Assembly: GCA_017610265.1 (NCBI GenBank)
Contig: JAFCCH010000010.1
Location: 1 to 45,016 of the forward strand
Direction: 5' to 3'
Length of the DNA: 45,016 nucleotides
DNA from: Nitrososphaerota archaeon
GTDB taxonomy: Archaea; Iainarchaeota; Iainarchaeia; Iainarchaeales; GCA-2688035
The notes beneath the pieces are model-generated. The model had not been told where the DNA came from, ran no database searches, and worked only from the letters and a program-made list of their open reading frames with translations. Below, one piece after another: positions 1 to 6,865 of the stretch. The position numbers and the translations under genes are program-made. Position 1 is the first letter of the stretch, and each line of letters starts with the position of its first letter.

Positions 1-1
1 C

Positions 2-991
2 TCATCAGGACTTATTCAAAACACTCTTATTTCAGGAGGTGGTGGGATAGCAATAGCTGCAGCGCCTCCAACAGGAGAAAATACTGATTATCTTTGCTCA
101 GACGGATTTAACAACGATGCAGATGAATTAATTGACTGTGCAGATCCAGACTGCATAGGCAAAACAGGAACAGGACAATATCCGGACGGATTTTTATGCG
201 AACAGCCAGAAGCAAGTTGCGCAGATTCCTATGACAATGATGGGAATGAGGATGTTGATTGTGATGACAGTGATTGCATTAGTAGTTGTATTGTAGGAAA
301 TCCTGTTTCAGAGTGTATGACTATAAACAGCAGTGGATTGTATATGTTAACTCAGGATATTTTGGACGAGCAAACAGACAAGTGTATTATTATTGCAGCA
401 GATAATGTTATTTTAGATTGTGATGGAAAAACTCTAACTGGTAAATATGGTTCTCAGATGGGTTTTGTTTACGGGGTATATTTACATAGTAGAACAAATG
501 TCACTGTTAAGAATTGTAATTTGGATAAATTTAGTCCAGGAATTTCAGTTGAATTTTCATCAAATAATACTTTTACTGGAAACACAATGAGCAATTATGG
601 CGTTGGCTTTCGTACAGTTAATTCACATGAGAACACCTATGGCAATAATGTGTTTAACGGCGGCTATGCAACTACAGCAATGTTGTTGTTAACTTCACAT
701 GACAATGTTCTGACTAATAACACAGCAAATTCAGGCGGTTATGGCTTTCATATAAGGTATTCAACCGGCAATACCTTAACAGGCAACACAGCAAATCAAA
801 ATGAGCTTGGCGGAATTCGGTTTGTGGAATCGTTGGGAAATACTTTAAACAACAATACTATTTGTGGCAGCGGACTTGGTGATATTCAGTGTGTTATTAA
901 CTCAGAGGATAACAGTGGAACAGAAAATATAGCGAACACGTTGTTTGGCGACTGTGGCGGAAACTTGGAAATGCTTGATTGTCCTCCATAG
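2..991 (+). CDS. Secreted right-handed beta-helix (NosD-like) protein, 5' end outside window
   Basis: The frame is open from base 2 to a TAG stop at 989-991, so the gene begins upstream and only about 329 residues are seen. Two Asp/Cys-rich units come first (about residues 35-55 and 78-98), each of the form D-x-x-(D/N)-N-D-x-(D/N)-x-x-(D/I)-D-C-x-D-x-D-C, which resemble calcium-binding loops of surface proteins. From about residue 150 on, short repeats such as NTFTGNTM, NVLTNNTA, NTLTGNTA and NTLNNNT recur every 20-25 residues, typical of NosD/periplasmic copper-binding-type parallel beta-helices. A Cys pair lies near the C-terminus (GDCGG and LDCPP). The protein is probably extracellular and may bind carbohydrate or calcium; its ligand cannot be told. 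The family assignment is solid, the function is inference. An ATG at 317 lies inside the open frame and is unlikely to be the start. Confidence 0.85.
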   Translation, partial: SSGLIQNTLISGGGGIAIAAAPPTGENTDYLCSDGFNNDADELIDCADPDCIGKTGTGQYPDGFLCEQPEASCADSYDNDGNEDVDCDDSDCISSCIVGNPVSECMTINSSGLYMLTQDILDEQTDKCIIIAADNVILDCDGKTLTGKYGSQMGFVYGVYLHSRTNVTVKNCNLDKFSPGISVEFSSNNTFTGNTMSNYGVGFRTVNSHENTYGNNVFNGGYATTAMLLLTSHDNVLTNNTANSGGYGFHIRYSTGNTLTGNTANQNELGGIRFVESLGNTLNNNTICGSGLGDIQCVINSEDNSGTENIANTLFGDCGGNLEMLDCPP

Positions 992-1020
992 CAAAAGACT
1001 TGTATCCTTGTGTTGAATAA

Positions 1021-1029
1021 TTTTTTTTT
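1021..1029 (+). terminator. T-run terminator candidate after the beta-helix gene
   Basis: Nine consecutive T residues lie 30 bases after the stop of the beta-helix gene, in the short gap between two convergent genes. Archaeal RNA polymerase terminates at such T-runs. No strong hairpin precedes it. The assignment rests on position and composition only. Confidence 0.4.
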
Positions 1030-1075
1030 AGAAAAAGCTTTATTCTGCGAGTTCGCCTTCGTGGCTGAATAACAC

Positions 1076-2746
1076 TCATTGTGATTTAAAAACTAAAAAG
1101 TCTCCAATTGCCAATGCATCTAATCCTGTTGACGAAAAAGTCTTAATCGCATCGTTAGGAGAACAAACAATTGGCTCGCGTTTGTTAAAAGATGTATTCA
1201 AAACCATTGGAACAGAAGAAAGGTTCTCAAAGCTTTTAATTAAATCAAAATATTTCTTATTAACATCTCTTGAAACAGTCTGAGGTCTTGAAGTTCCATC
1301 AAAATGAACAACTGACGGAATTTCCTTTTTTTTATTTTCGACAGTATAAAAAGCTTTTAACATAAAAGGTGAATCAAAACAATTTTCAAAATATTCGCTT
1401 GCACTATTTTTCAAAACACTTGGGGCAAAAGGTCTCCACGATTCTCTTGCCTTAACTTTTCCATTGACAACATCTTTTATATTCTCCAAACAAGGATTTG
1501 CCAAAATGCTTCTGTTACCCAACGCTCTTGGGCCAAATTCCATTCCGCCCTGGAACCATCCAATAACCTTCCCTTCAAAAATCATTTCGGCAGCAACTTT
1601 TGAAATATTTTTATGTTTATCAAAATCCAAATTAGATTTTAATAAAACTTGTTCAATTTCCTCATTTGAAAATGAAGGTCCGTAAAAAGCATGCTCTAAT
1701 TTAAACCTTGGAGTGTTTTGTTTCAATTTGTTGAAAATAAACATTGCAGCACCCACTGACTTTCCTCCATCTCCGGCAGCGGGGACAATAAATAAATTGT
1801 CAACTAATCCAGACTTTTGAATTTCCCCGTTGGATTTGCAATTCAAAGCAACTCCTCCTGCTAAACAAACATCCTTAATTCCTGTAACTGCTATGGTGTG
1901 CTTAATCAGATTTTCAATAGCCTCTTCAAAACGAGCTTGAAGGGTTGCAGCAACATTCAAATGTTTTTTTGAATAAGAATCAAAGGGGTTTTTATGAGAT
2001 TCTCCAAAACATTTTTCGAGTTGTTTTTTAGTTCCACGGCCATAACAAGTTGAAGGTACAGTTTCAAAAAAAACATTGCTTGTGTCAATTACTCCAGAAA
2101 AGTCTTCAACAGGTTCCCCATAAGCAGCCAACCCCATAACTTTTCCCTCGTGGCCAATTCCTTTATAATAACCCAAATACTTTGAAACATTTGCATACAT
2201 AAAACCCAGACTGTTAATACCCTTAATTCTTTTGATTTCATCAAAACCTTCGTTGTTTGCCTTTGACAAAAGCACGGTAGTCAAATCGCCCCAGGCATCA
2301 AAAGTAACAACAGAAGACTCTCTAAAACCAGAACAATAAAAAGAAGACGAAGCATGACACAAATGATGTTCAACAAAATGAATTTCTGCATTTTTAAAAA
2401 GAGTTTTTATAGTTTTAATAGGTACACGAAAATTATTGTGTGCGGGATAATTCAAAACATTTTTAATTGATGTTCTTCCATCCAACAAAAAATTTCCATT
2501 AAAAATATAGTGTCTTAACCACAACTTCAAATGTTCTAACGGTTCAACATCAGCAATTGCGACATAAGCAATATCTTCGGAAGAAAGTTTTGCCTTTTTC
2601 AAAACAAAATCAATAGATTTATAGGGGAAACCACAATGGTGTTTTATTCTACTAAATCGTTCCTCTTCACACATTGCAATAAGTTTACCGTCTTTAATTA
2701 GGCAAGCAGATGCATCATGTTCTCCAGTAATTCCCAAAACAATCAT
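1076..2746 (-). CDS. NodU/CmcH-family carbamoyltransferase
   Basis: This 556-residue protein matches the O-carbamoyltransferase family (NodU, TobZ, CmcH), which makes carbamoyl-adenylate from carbamoyl phosphate and ATP and passes the carbamoyl group to a hydroxyl of a sugar or other small molecule. The N-terminal Kae1-like domain shows HHLCHA (about 127-132), DAWGD (about 150-154) and LAGGVALNCKSNG (about 295-307). The C-terminal domain shows GPRALGNRS (about 405-413), RPFAPS (about 438-443), HFDGTSRPQTV (about 481-491) and LNTSFN. The length is normal for the family. The start is an ATG preceded by GAGGGT. It stands alone, convergent with the beta-helix gene. Codons here look more A-rich (AAA over AAG) than in the genes to the right, a weak sign of separate origin. 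The substrate is unknown; a surface glycan sugar is a reasonable guess given the rest of the window. Confidence 0.92.
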   Translation of the reverse strand: MIVLGITGEHDASACLIKDGKLIAMCEEERFSRIKHHCGFPYKSIDFVLKKAKLSSEDIAYVAIADVEPLEHLKLWLRHYIFNGNFLLDGRTSIKNVLNYPAHNNFRVPIKTIKTLFKNAEIHFVEHHLCHASSSFYCSGFRESSVVTFDAWGDLTTVLLSKANNEGFDEIKRIKGINSLGFMYANVSKYLGYYKGIGHEGKVMGLAAYGEPVEDFSGVIDTSNVFFETVPSTCYGRGTKKQLEKCFGESHKNPFDSYSKKHLNVAATLQARFEEAIENLIKHTIAVTGIKDVCLAGGVALNCKSNGEIQKSGLVDNLFIVPAAGDGGKSVGAAMFIFNKLKQNTPRFKLEHAFYGPSFSNEEIEQVLLKSNLDFDKHKNISKVAAEMIFEGKVIGWFQGGMEFGPRALGNRSILANPCLENIKDVVNGKVKARESWRPFAPSVLKNSASEYFENCFDSPFMLKAFYTVENKKKEIPSVVHFDGTSRPQTVSRDVNKKYFDLIKSFENLSSVPMVLNTSFNKREPIVCSPNDAIKTFSSTGLDALAIGDFLVFKSQ

Positions 2747-2859
2747 TTTTATGACCCTCGCGTTGCTATTTATTCATTCATATGGAACTTAATTCTTTTT
2801 TAATATTTTTCCTATAGGCCTCTTGCTGCTGGCAAATTCTTTTCCCCTTCATTCATTAA

Positions 2860-2932
2860 TAGCCCCGGAGAGATTCGAACTCTCGTCGCCGGCTCCAGGG
2901 GCCGGCATCCTTGGCCACTAGACTACGGGGCT
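2860..2932 (-). tRNA. tRNA-Gln, anticodon CTG, with C at position 33
   Basis: The minus strand folds into a full cloverleaf: acceptor AGCCCCG/CGGGGCT, D stem GTCT/GGAT, anticodon stem CCGGC/GCCGG, T stem GAGAG/CTCTC with T loop TTCGAAT, and discriminator A at 2860. The anticodon loop reads CCCTGGA, which places CTG at positions 34-36, so it would read CAG codons for glutamine. Position 33 is C where almost all elongator tRNAs have U. No CCA is encoded and no intron is seen. The variable loop is four bases (CGAC). The T-arm, acceptor pairing and loop size make the tRNA call firm; the Gln identity follows from the anticodon. Confidence 0.93.
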
Positions 2933-2998
2933 TTGCTTCCGTAGTCTTTTTTTTGGTCAACCTTTTCTTGGAAAAGGTTGCTAGACTACGGGGCTTTG
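2918..2998. repeat. Direct and inverted partial copies of the tRNA-Gln 5' end with a hairpin
   Basis: The 18 bases covering the tRNA 5' end plus its flank (2918-2935, ctagactacggggctttg) recur exactly at 2981-2998. Between them is a third, inverted fragment (2939-2947, ccgtagtct) that pairs with 2983-2991. Inside that lies a perfect 10-bp inverted repeat (2958-2967 with 2971-2980, three-base loop). The whole forms a long stem-loop just upstream of the tRNA on its own strand. It could be a leftover of an integration or duplication event, or a processed leader structure; the sequence does not decide. Confidence 0.75.
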
Positions 2999-3066
2999 TA
3001 TGTTGTTTTTCCTTATTAATTATCCATTAAATAACCTTAAAAATCTTCAAATTTTCTCTTTTTTTT

Positions 3067-3285
3067 TTACGAAATTATTAAGTTTTTTTCAAGCCTTGTG
3101 TTTGAGTCAACACATCTGCATTCAAGGCCCTGGCCTGTGCTTACGGCTCCTATTGCCATATCATAACCTTCTTCACTGCAGGCATTGCTGCACTCGGCTA
3201 AAGACTGTTCGTTTAGGAAGTAAAGTGGCAGGGAAACAGCAAGATATGCCACAATGACGATAATTGCAATTGTTTCAAGCCTCAT
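3067..3285 (-). CDS. Small membrane-anchored Cys-rich protein (72 aa)
   Basis: Residues 4-23 form one hydrophobic segment (TIAIIVIVAYLAVSLPLYFL), followed by a short domain with four cysteines in two pairs: C-x3-C (about residues 32-36) and C-x-C (about 56-58). This suggests a membrane-anchored protein with its Cys domain outside, able to form disulfides or bind a metal. The start is supported by GTGAT seven bases before the ATG. It begins 21 bases after the stop of the cis-prenyltransferase gene on the same strand, so the two are probably co-transcribed. No family is recognised. Confidence 0.62.
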   Translation of the reverse strand: MRLETIAIIVIVAYLAVSLPLYFLNEQSLAECSNACSEEGYDMAIGAVSTGQGLECRCVDSNTRLEKNLIIS

Positions 3286-3306
3286 TTTTAAATCACTGCA
3301 AAAGGC

Positions 3307-4005
3307 TTACTTTCCAAAATTTCTTTGCCTTAGTTCAAAGTCTGCCACTGCCTCTCCCAAATCTTCTTTTGAAAATTCAGGCCAGTAGTGCTGGCAGAAA
3401 TAAAGTTCAGAGTAGTCGCTTTGGTATGGCAAAAAGCCAGATGTTCTCTTGGCTCCGCCTGTTCTGATTATCAAATCAGGATCATCAAGTTTTGCATAAA
3501 GGTAATTTTCAAATTTCTTTTCGTCAATGGCATTAATGTCAATTCTGCCTTCCTTTGCGTCCAGGGCCAGCTTTTTTGCGGCGTCAACTATTTCAGCCCG
3601 GCCACTGTATCCAAGTGCAAGATTAATTGTCCTCTTCTTAAAATTTTCAGTGAGCTCTTCGGCTTGCCTTACTTTTCCAAGAAGCTTTTCCGGCAGGAGT
3701 TCAAGCCTTCCGAAAAATTTTAGCCTTATTTCGTTTGATTCAAAGTAGCCTGACTTTGTTGCCTTGTCAAGTTCCCTGTCAAAAATTTTAAACAATAGTC
3801 CAAGTTCAGCGCTTCTTTTCTGAATGTTTTCAAGTGAAAGCATCCAAAAGGTTCCTGTTTTAACTGTCTTGTATTCTTCAAGCCAGTCCATTACCTGCCA
3901 TGCTTTGTTTGTTCCCATTTGATAAGCCTTAAGAAAATTTACTCCTGACTGCCTTGCGAAACGCCTGTTCCCGTCCGGAATGAATGCAATTGATTCCAAG
4001 TTCAT
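3307..4005 (-). CDS. uppS: Cis-prenyltransferase (polyprenyl diphosphate synthase, UppS family)
   Basis: This enzyme adds cis isopentenyl units to an allylic diphosphate and makes the long polyprenyl diphosphate from which the glycan lipid carrier (dolichyl type in archaea) is derived. The 232 residues hold the family signature IPDGNRRFAR near the N-terminus, with the catalytic Asp at about residue 11, and the distal signature RTGGAKRTSGFLPYQSDYSE, where the Arg and Ser bind the isopentenyl diphosphate. The length is normal. The ATG at 4005 is preceded by GTGAT at the right distance. The small Cys-rich gene follows on the same strand. The product chain length cannot be read from sequence. It fits the glycan locus further right, which needs a polyprenyl phosphate carrier. 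Confidence 0.95.
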   Translation of the reverse strand: MNLESIAFIPDGNRRFARQSGVNFLKAYQMGTNKAWQVMDWLEEYKTVKTGTFWMLSLENIQKRSAELGLLFKIFDRELDKATKSGYFESNEIRLKFFGRLELLPEKLLGKVRQAEELTENFKKRTINLALGYSGRAEIVDAAKKLALDAKEGRIDINAIDEKKFENYLYAKLDDPDLIIRTGGAKRTSGFLPYQSDYSELYFCQHYWPEFSKEDLGEAVADFELRQRNFGK

Positions 4006-4115
4006 TTTTTATCACTTTCAAAAAAGCCAGAATCCACTCCAGTGGCTCTCTATTATCTAAATTGCTGGTTTCCTTTAAAAAATTACTGTTGGCTTTACTC
4101 TTTGATGAATGTAAC

Positions 4116-4152
4116 AATTTGCCTTTTTTGAGGGTGAGGCAAATTTTTTAAA
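4116..4152 (+). promoter_or_regulatory. Palindrome overlapping a TATA-like box, before the 65-aa gene
   Basis: In the gap between divergent genes, aatttgcc (4116-4123) is mirrored by ggcaaatt (4138-4145), and the right arm runs into TTTTTTAAA (4144-4152), a TATA-like element about 30 bases before the ATG at 4183. A regulator bound to the palindrome would block the promoter. Operator function is inference. Confidence 0.4.
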
Positions 4153-4182
4153 CTACAGAATCCTTAATATAACGGTTTTGGA

Positions 4183-4380
4183 ATGCCGGAAAACAACATC
4201 TCTGAGAAAAAAAAGGAAAAAATGCTTGAAATTGTCTCAGGCCTGAAGATGAGAATGAGGGAACTGGACGATCTAGGCAAGCAAATTAAGATTGAAGGAA
4301 GGCTTGTCTCTCCAAGGACCACTAAACGAATGCTTGAAGAAATTAAAGTGCCCCCCTTAAAGCTTTTAAAAGAAAAATAA
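4183..4380 (+). CDS. Hypothetical basic, helical 65-aa protein
   Basis: A short lysine/glutamate-rich protein, probably mostly alpha-helical (residues 7-40 look like a charged amphipathic helix), with a C-terminal PPLKLLKEK tail. No family or catalytic motif is recognised. It is the first gene of a tight three-gene group: the DUF192 gene starts 10 bases after its stop. The ATG lies about 30 bases after a TATA-like TTTTTTAAA, which supports this start and a short or absent leader. The conserved-looking spacing in the operon is the main reason to accept it as a gene. Confidence 0.6.
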   Translation: MPENNISEKKKEKMLEIVSGLKMRMRELDDLGKQIKIEGRLVSPRTTKRMLEEIKVPPLKLLKEK

Positions 4381-4390
4381 GGTTTTTCCA

Positions 4391-4741
4391 ATGCTGTTAA
4401 ACAAGTCATCCGGCAAAAAGATAATAGACAGGGTTGTCCTTGCAGAAGCCCACTGGCAAAAAATGAAGGGCTTAATGTTTGAGGATCCTGCGCGCTTTAA
4501 TTACGCCCTTGTGTTTTGCCTGAAAAGAGAATCGATTTCCAATGCAGCCATTCACATGCTTTTTGTTTTCTTTCCAATTGACGTTGTTTACTTAAACAAG
4601 GACAAAAAGGTTGTTGACATCGCCAAAAACGTTCCTCCTTTTTCCCTTGGATATGTTCCCAAAAAGCCAAGCAAATTCTTTGTTGAATTGCCTGTTGGCA
4701 AAAGCAAGGGAATAAAGTTTGGAAACAAGCTTGAGTGGTAA
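4391..4741 (+). CDS. DUF192 family protein
   Basis: The 116 residues match the DUF192 (COG1430) small domain: the KGLMF motif at about residues 26-30, the central IHMLFVFFPIDVVYLNKD strand pair at about 54-71, and the final ELPVGKSKGIKFG. Members are widespread small beta-rich proteins of unknown biochemical function, many exported; this one has no signal peptide or membrane segment and should be cytoplasmic. It sits second in a small operon, 10 bases after the 65-aa gene and five bases before the interrupted gene at 4747. The normal family length is about 110-150 residues. Confidence 0.85.
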   Translation: MLLNKSSGKKIIDRVVLAEAHWQKMKGLMFEDPARFNYALVFCLKRESISNAAIHMLFVFFPIDVVYLNKDKKVVDIAKNVPPFSLGYVPKKPSKFFVELPVGKSKGIKFGNKLEW

Positions 4742-4746
4742 AACAA

Positions 4747-5073
4747 ATGGACGAAATTTTTGGAAAAATTACCTCCGTTCTGGACGAAACAGAAGATGTT
4801 AGGTAGCCGGCAAATATTCCTGCCAAATTTCTTGAAAATGTAAAATACATCAAAATTGATTTTTCTTTTACTGACAATAAAAATATTCTGAGAACAGGCT
4901 TTGTTCAGTTAATGTTTGAAGGAAGCTCCTATGAACAAAGCAAGTCTATGATTCCACAGGTTGGAACAAGCTTAACCCTTGCAAAAAAAGGCTTTTTGGT
5001 TAAATCCTTTAAGCCAGTTCTCCCAGGCCTTGAAAAATATATAAATTTGGTTAAGATAAACAAGGCCAATTAA
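4747..5073 (+). pseudogene. Small gene interrupted by an in-frame TAG at codon 20
   Basis: An ATG five bases after the DUF192 stop opens a frame that reads 108 codons to TAA at 5071-5073, but codon 20 (4804-4806) is TAG. The part after the stop still looks coding: about 88 residues with mixed hydrophobic/charged pattern (ILRTGFVQLMFEG, LTLAKKGFLVKSF) and no other stop. TAG also ends other genes here (for example at 989-991 and in the 24687 and 28160 genes), so it is a real stop codon in this genome and pyrrolysine is not indicated. A change from CAG (Gln) by one transition would explain it. It may be a recent pseudogene, a sequencing error, or a shorter gene restarting at the ATG at 4909. No family is recognised. 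Confidence 0.55.
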
Positions 5074-5086
5074 TTCGAAAATTTAA

Positions 5087-5263
5087 TTAGTCCAAGGGCA
5101 TTCCGACATATCTTTCTTTGCAGGTCTTTGAGCAAAATTTCTGGTAATAAAGGGGTTCTCCCTTGTTTTCAAGCAGTTTATTGCACTGCATACAGCGCCT
5201 TTCAACAGAATAATCTTTTGATGCCATTGCGTCATTTTTCCTAATATACTTTCCCAAATTCAT
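5087..5263 (-). CDS. 58-aa zinc-finger protein
   Basis: A short frame encodes a basic protein with two cysteine pairs: C-M-Q-C at residues 24-27 and C-S-K-T-C at 44-48, the second followed by KERY. The spacing C-x2-C-x16-C-x3-C, with a Phe before the third Cys and basic/aromatic residues after the last, is like MYM/FCS-type or TRASH-like zinc-binding folds, often seen in small nucleic-acid or metal-handling proteins. The start ATG at 5263 has GGGGTGA about six bases before it, one of the best ribosome binding sites in the window, which supports it as a real gene. It is convergent with the interrupted gene at 4747 (13 bases between stops). Function is unknown. Confidence 0.78.
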   Translation of the reverse strand: MNLGKYIRKNDAMASKDYSVERRCMQCNKLLENKGEPLYYQKFCSKTCKERYVGMPLD

Positions 5264-5404
5264 GTTCTTTCACCCCTACTGCTGGTTCTAAATGCCTGAA
5301 CCAATCTGCATACATTTCTGCAAAATACTATATCTATTAATGAGGGTGAATGGATTTAAGCATATCGTAAGAAAGGGGCATTTCGCAGATTAGAGTTAGT
5401 AATA

Positions 5405-5443
5405 GAGGAAAGAAAAAGATTAGAACTGTTTTTTTCTTTCCTC
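5405..5443. repeat. 13-bp perfect inverted repeat, hairpin with 13-base loop
   Basis: gaggaaagaaaaa (5405-5417) is the exact reverse complement of tttttctttcctc (5431-5443). In RNA this gives a stable stem of 13 pairs. It lies about 140 bases before the 58-aa zinc-finger gene on the minus strand, in its possible leader, and could be a terminator, an attenuator or part of a small RNA. Confidence 0.6.
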
Positions 5444-5511
5444 CTTTGCCTTTTTGCCTTCCTGTTATACAGAATTCGGGGGTGATAAACCCGCAACTAA
5501 TATGCCTAACC

Positions 5512-5522
5512 TTATATTTAAA
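5512..5522. promoter_or_regulatory. TATA-like element, nearly symmetric
   Basis: TTATATTTAAA reads as a good archaeal TATA box on either strand. On the minus strand it would start an RNA near 5487 running through the 13-bp hairpin into the 58-aa zinc-finger gene, giving a leader over 200 bases. This is inference from sequence alone. Confidence 0.4.
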
Positions 5523-5664
5523 CAAGCCTGTTTTGAAAAGCGAACAAAGTTATGGTTAAAACGGTTTGAAAAGCGAAAGAACAGGGGTTTTTCCGCAAAA
5601 TGCACATTTTTCAAAAAGGGAGCGATAGCCATTTTTTGACTAAAAAATGCTCTCAAAGAGATTT

Positions 5665-6816
5665 TTACATTGTCCTAATAACTGCAGGCAAAAGGCCCCA
5701 CATCTTTGGCTTGAACAAAACCTTTTTCATAAACGATGAAGGACGATCCATGTCACCGTGTTCCTGCAAAAACTCTTCAATCCCTGCATTCTTTGCCTTC
5801 AACAGCATTGAATTAAACTGCCCTGGCTTCATTGCCTGAATGTAAGAATGCAGTTTCCAATGAAGGTTAAGCTCTTTGTTAATGCCCTGCATGTTTTTTG
5901 AATAAGCGTCAAGTGAATGCTGGTGCTTTAAATGGTTTGCAATTGTGTCTGCACATACTTCTGTAGCCCTCAGGCCAAAAACAATTCCTCCGCCGGTGGT
6001 TGCCTTTGTATGTCCTGCCGCATCTCCTACAAGCAAGATGTTTCCTGAAGAAATTTCCTTTAACGGGGGGGAAATTGGAATAAGGGCACTGCTCTTGCTT
6101 AAAGTTCTTATGCTAAACTGCTTTTGTTCAAGAAACTGTTTCATTGAATTTCCCGCATTGAGCCCAAGACTTACTGCCAGACCAATTCTTGCAACTCTTT
6201 TTGATTCAGGCACAACCCATGCAAAAAAACCAGGAGCAAAATCTCCAAAATGCATTTCAACAAGATCTGGATTAAACTTTCCCTCTGCCCTAATTTGTAT
6301 AGCGTGCACAAATTCCTTTTCAAGCACTCCTGGAAAAACACTGTGTCTTACAACACTGTTGGCTCCGTCAGCTCCAATAGTAATTTTTGACTTTATCAGT
6401 TCTCCGCGGCCCTTGTTTTGCAGGAAAAGACTGCTGTTGTCATTTAGCTTTGCCCTTATGTCAATCAGCTTGCAATCTGTCTTGATTTCACACCCAAGTC
6501 TTTTTGCTTTTTTGTAAAACATTTGGTCAAATAAGAAACGGTCAACTACATAGGCAACAGTGCTTGGCCTTTGAATAGTGAGGCTTTCTCCATTCGGAGA
6601 AAAAATCTTTGCGCCCTTTACTTCGTTTATTACGCTGTTTCCAAGTTCCACTCCAAGCTCTTCAATGCCTGACCTTGAAATAAGCCCTGCACATTGCACA
6701 GGCCTTCCGACAGTTTGGTGTTCTTCAAAAATAGTAACTTCAAAGCCTTCTTCTGCAAGTAGTGTTCCGCAATGAAGACCGACCGGTCCTGCTCCAATAA
6801 TGTTGATTAGTCCCAA
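5665..6816 (-). CDS. Geranylgeranyl reductase family FAD-dependent oxidoreductase
   Basis: This family saturates the double bonds of geranylgeranyl chains in archaeal membrane lipids (digeranylgeranylglycerophospholipid reductase) and some relatives reduce polyprenols. The sequence has the FAD-binding Rossmann motif IIGAGPVG within the first 15 residues, the VQCAGLIS segment typical of the family, GADGANSVVR in the middle, and the second FAD motif LLVGDAAGHTKATTGGG. The length of about 383 residues is normal. No ATG is available near the N-terminus; a TTG at 6816 puts the start three codons before the Rossmann strand with GGGG nine bases upstream, while a TTG at 6831 would add five residues. 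It is monocistronic. Lipid reduction is the default role, but action on the glycan carrier lipid is also possible. Confidence 0.9.
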   Translation of the reverse strand: MGLINIIGAGPVGLHCGTLLAEEGFEVTIFEEHQTVGRPVQCAGLISRSGIEELGVELGNSVINEVKGAKIFSPNGESLTIQRPSTVAYVVDRFLFDQMFYKKAKRLGCEIKTDCKLIDIRAKLNDNSSLFLQNKGRGELIKSKITIGADGANSVVRHSVFPGVLEKEFVHAIQIRAEGKFNPDLVEMHFGDFAPGFFAWVVPESKRVARIGLAVSLGLNAGNSMKQFLEQKQFSIRTLSKSSALIPISPPLKEISSGNILLVGDAAGHTKATTGGGIVFGLRATEVCADTIANHLKHQHSLDAYSKNMQGINKELNLHWKLHSYIQAMKPGQFNSMLLKAKNAGIEEFLQEHGDMDRPSSFMKKVLFKPKMWGLLPAVIRTM

Positions 6817-6865
6817 GCTAAAAAACCCCAATAACTAGAGGTAACGGTTATTATTATTCTTTACT

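Larger units (their letters stand above)
5264..5664. other. 400-base non-coding region with hairpins and promoter-like elements
   Basis: No convincing gene is seen here; the short frames on both strands lack family features. The region holds a 13-bp perfect inverted repeat (5405-5443), a TATA-like palindromic element (5512-5522), a 13-base direct repeat tttgaaaagcgaa (near 5532 and 5559), and an 8-bp hairpin catttttt/aaaaaatg (5630-5649) just past the end of the reductase gene on the minus strand. The last could be that gene's terminator. Confidence 0.55.

Noticed and set aside
897-1079. 60-codon open frame on the minus strand at the end of the beta-helix gene
   Set aside because: It overlaps the beta-helix coding sequence and the gap, has no family feature and is rich in Arg/Ser runs typical of antisense frames.
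2860-2998. Classical tRNA attachment site of an integrated element
   Set aside because: The repeated part is the tRNA 5' end, the copies are only 63 bases apart, and no integrase gene is in the window.
4804-4806. TAG as pyrrolysine codon
   Set aside because: Several other genes here end in TAG, and no pyl gene or methylamine methyltransferase is seen, so TAG is read as a stop.
5337-5656. Overlapping short frames (61-63 codons) on both strands in the 5.3-5.7 kb gap
   Set aside because: They run through hairpins and low-complexity sequence, have no good ribosome binding site and no recognisable domain; the region is better described as non-coding.
5945-6517. 190-codon plus-strand frame inside the reductase gene
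   Set aside because: It is antisense to a well-recognised FAD-dependent reductase and its sequence is compositionally odd (Pro/Ser/Leu-rich) without domains.
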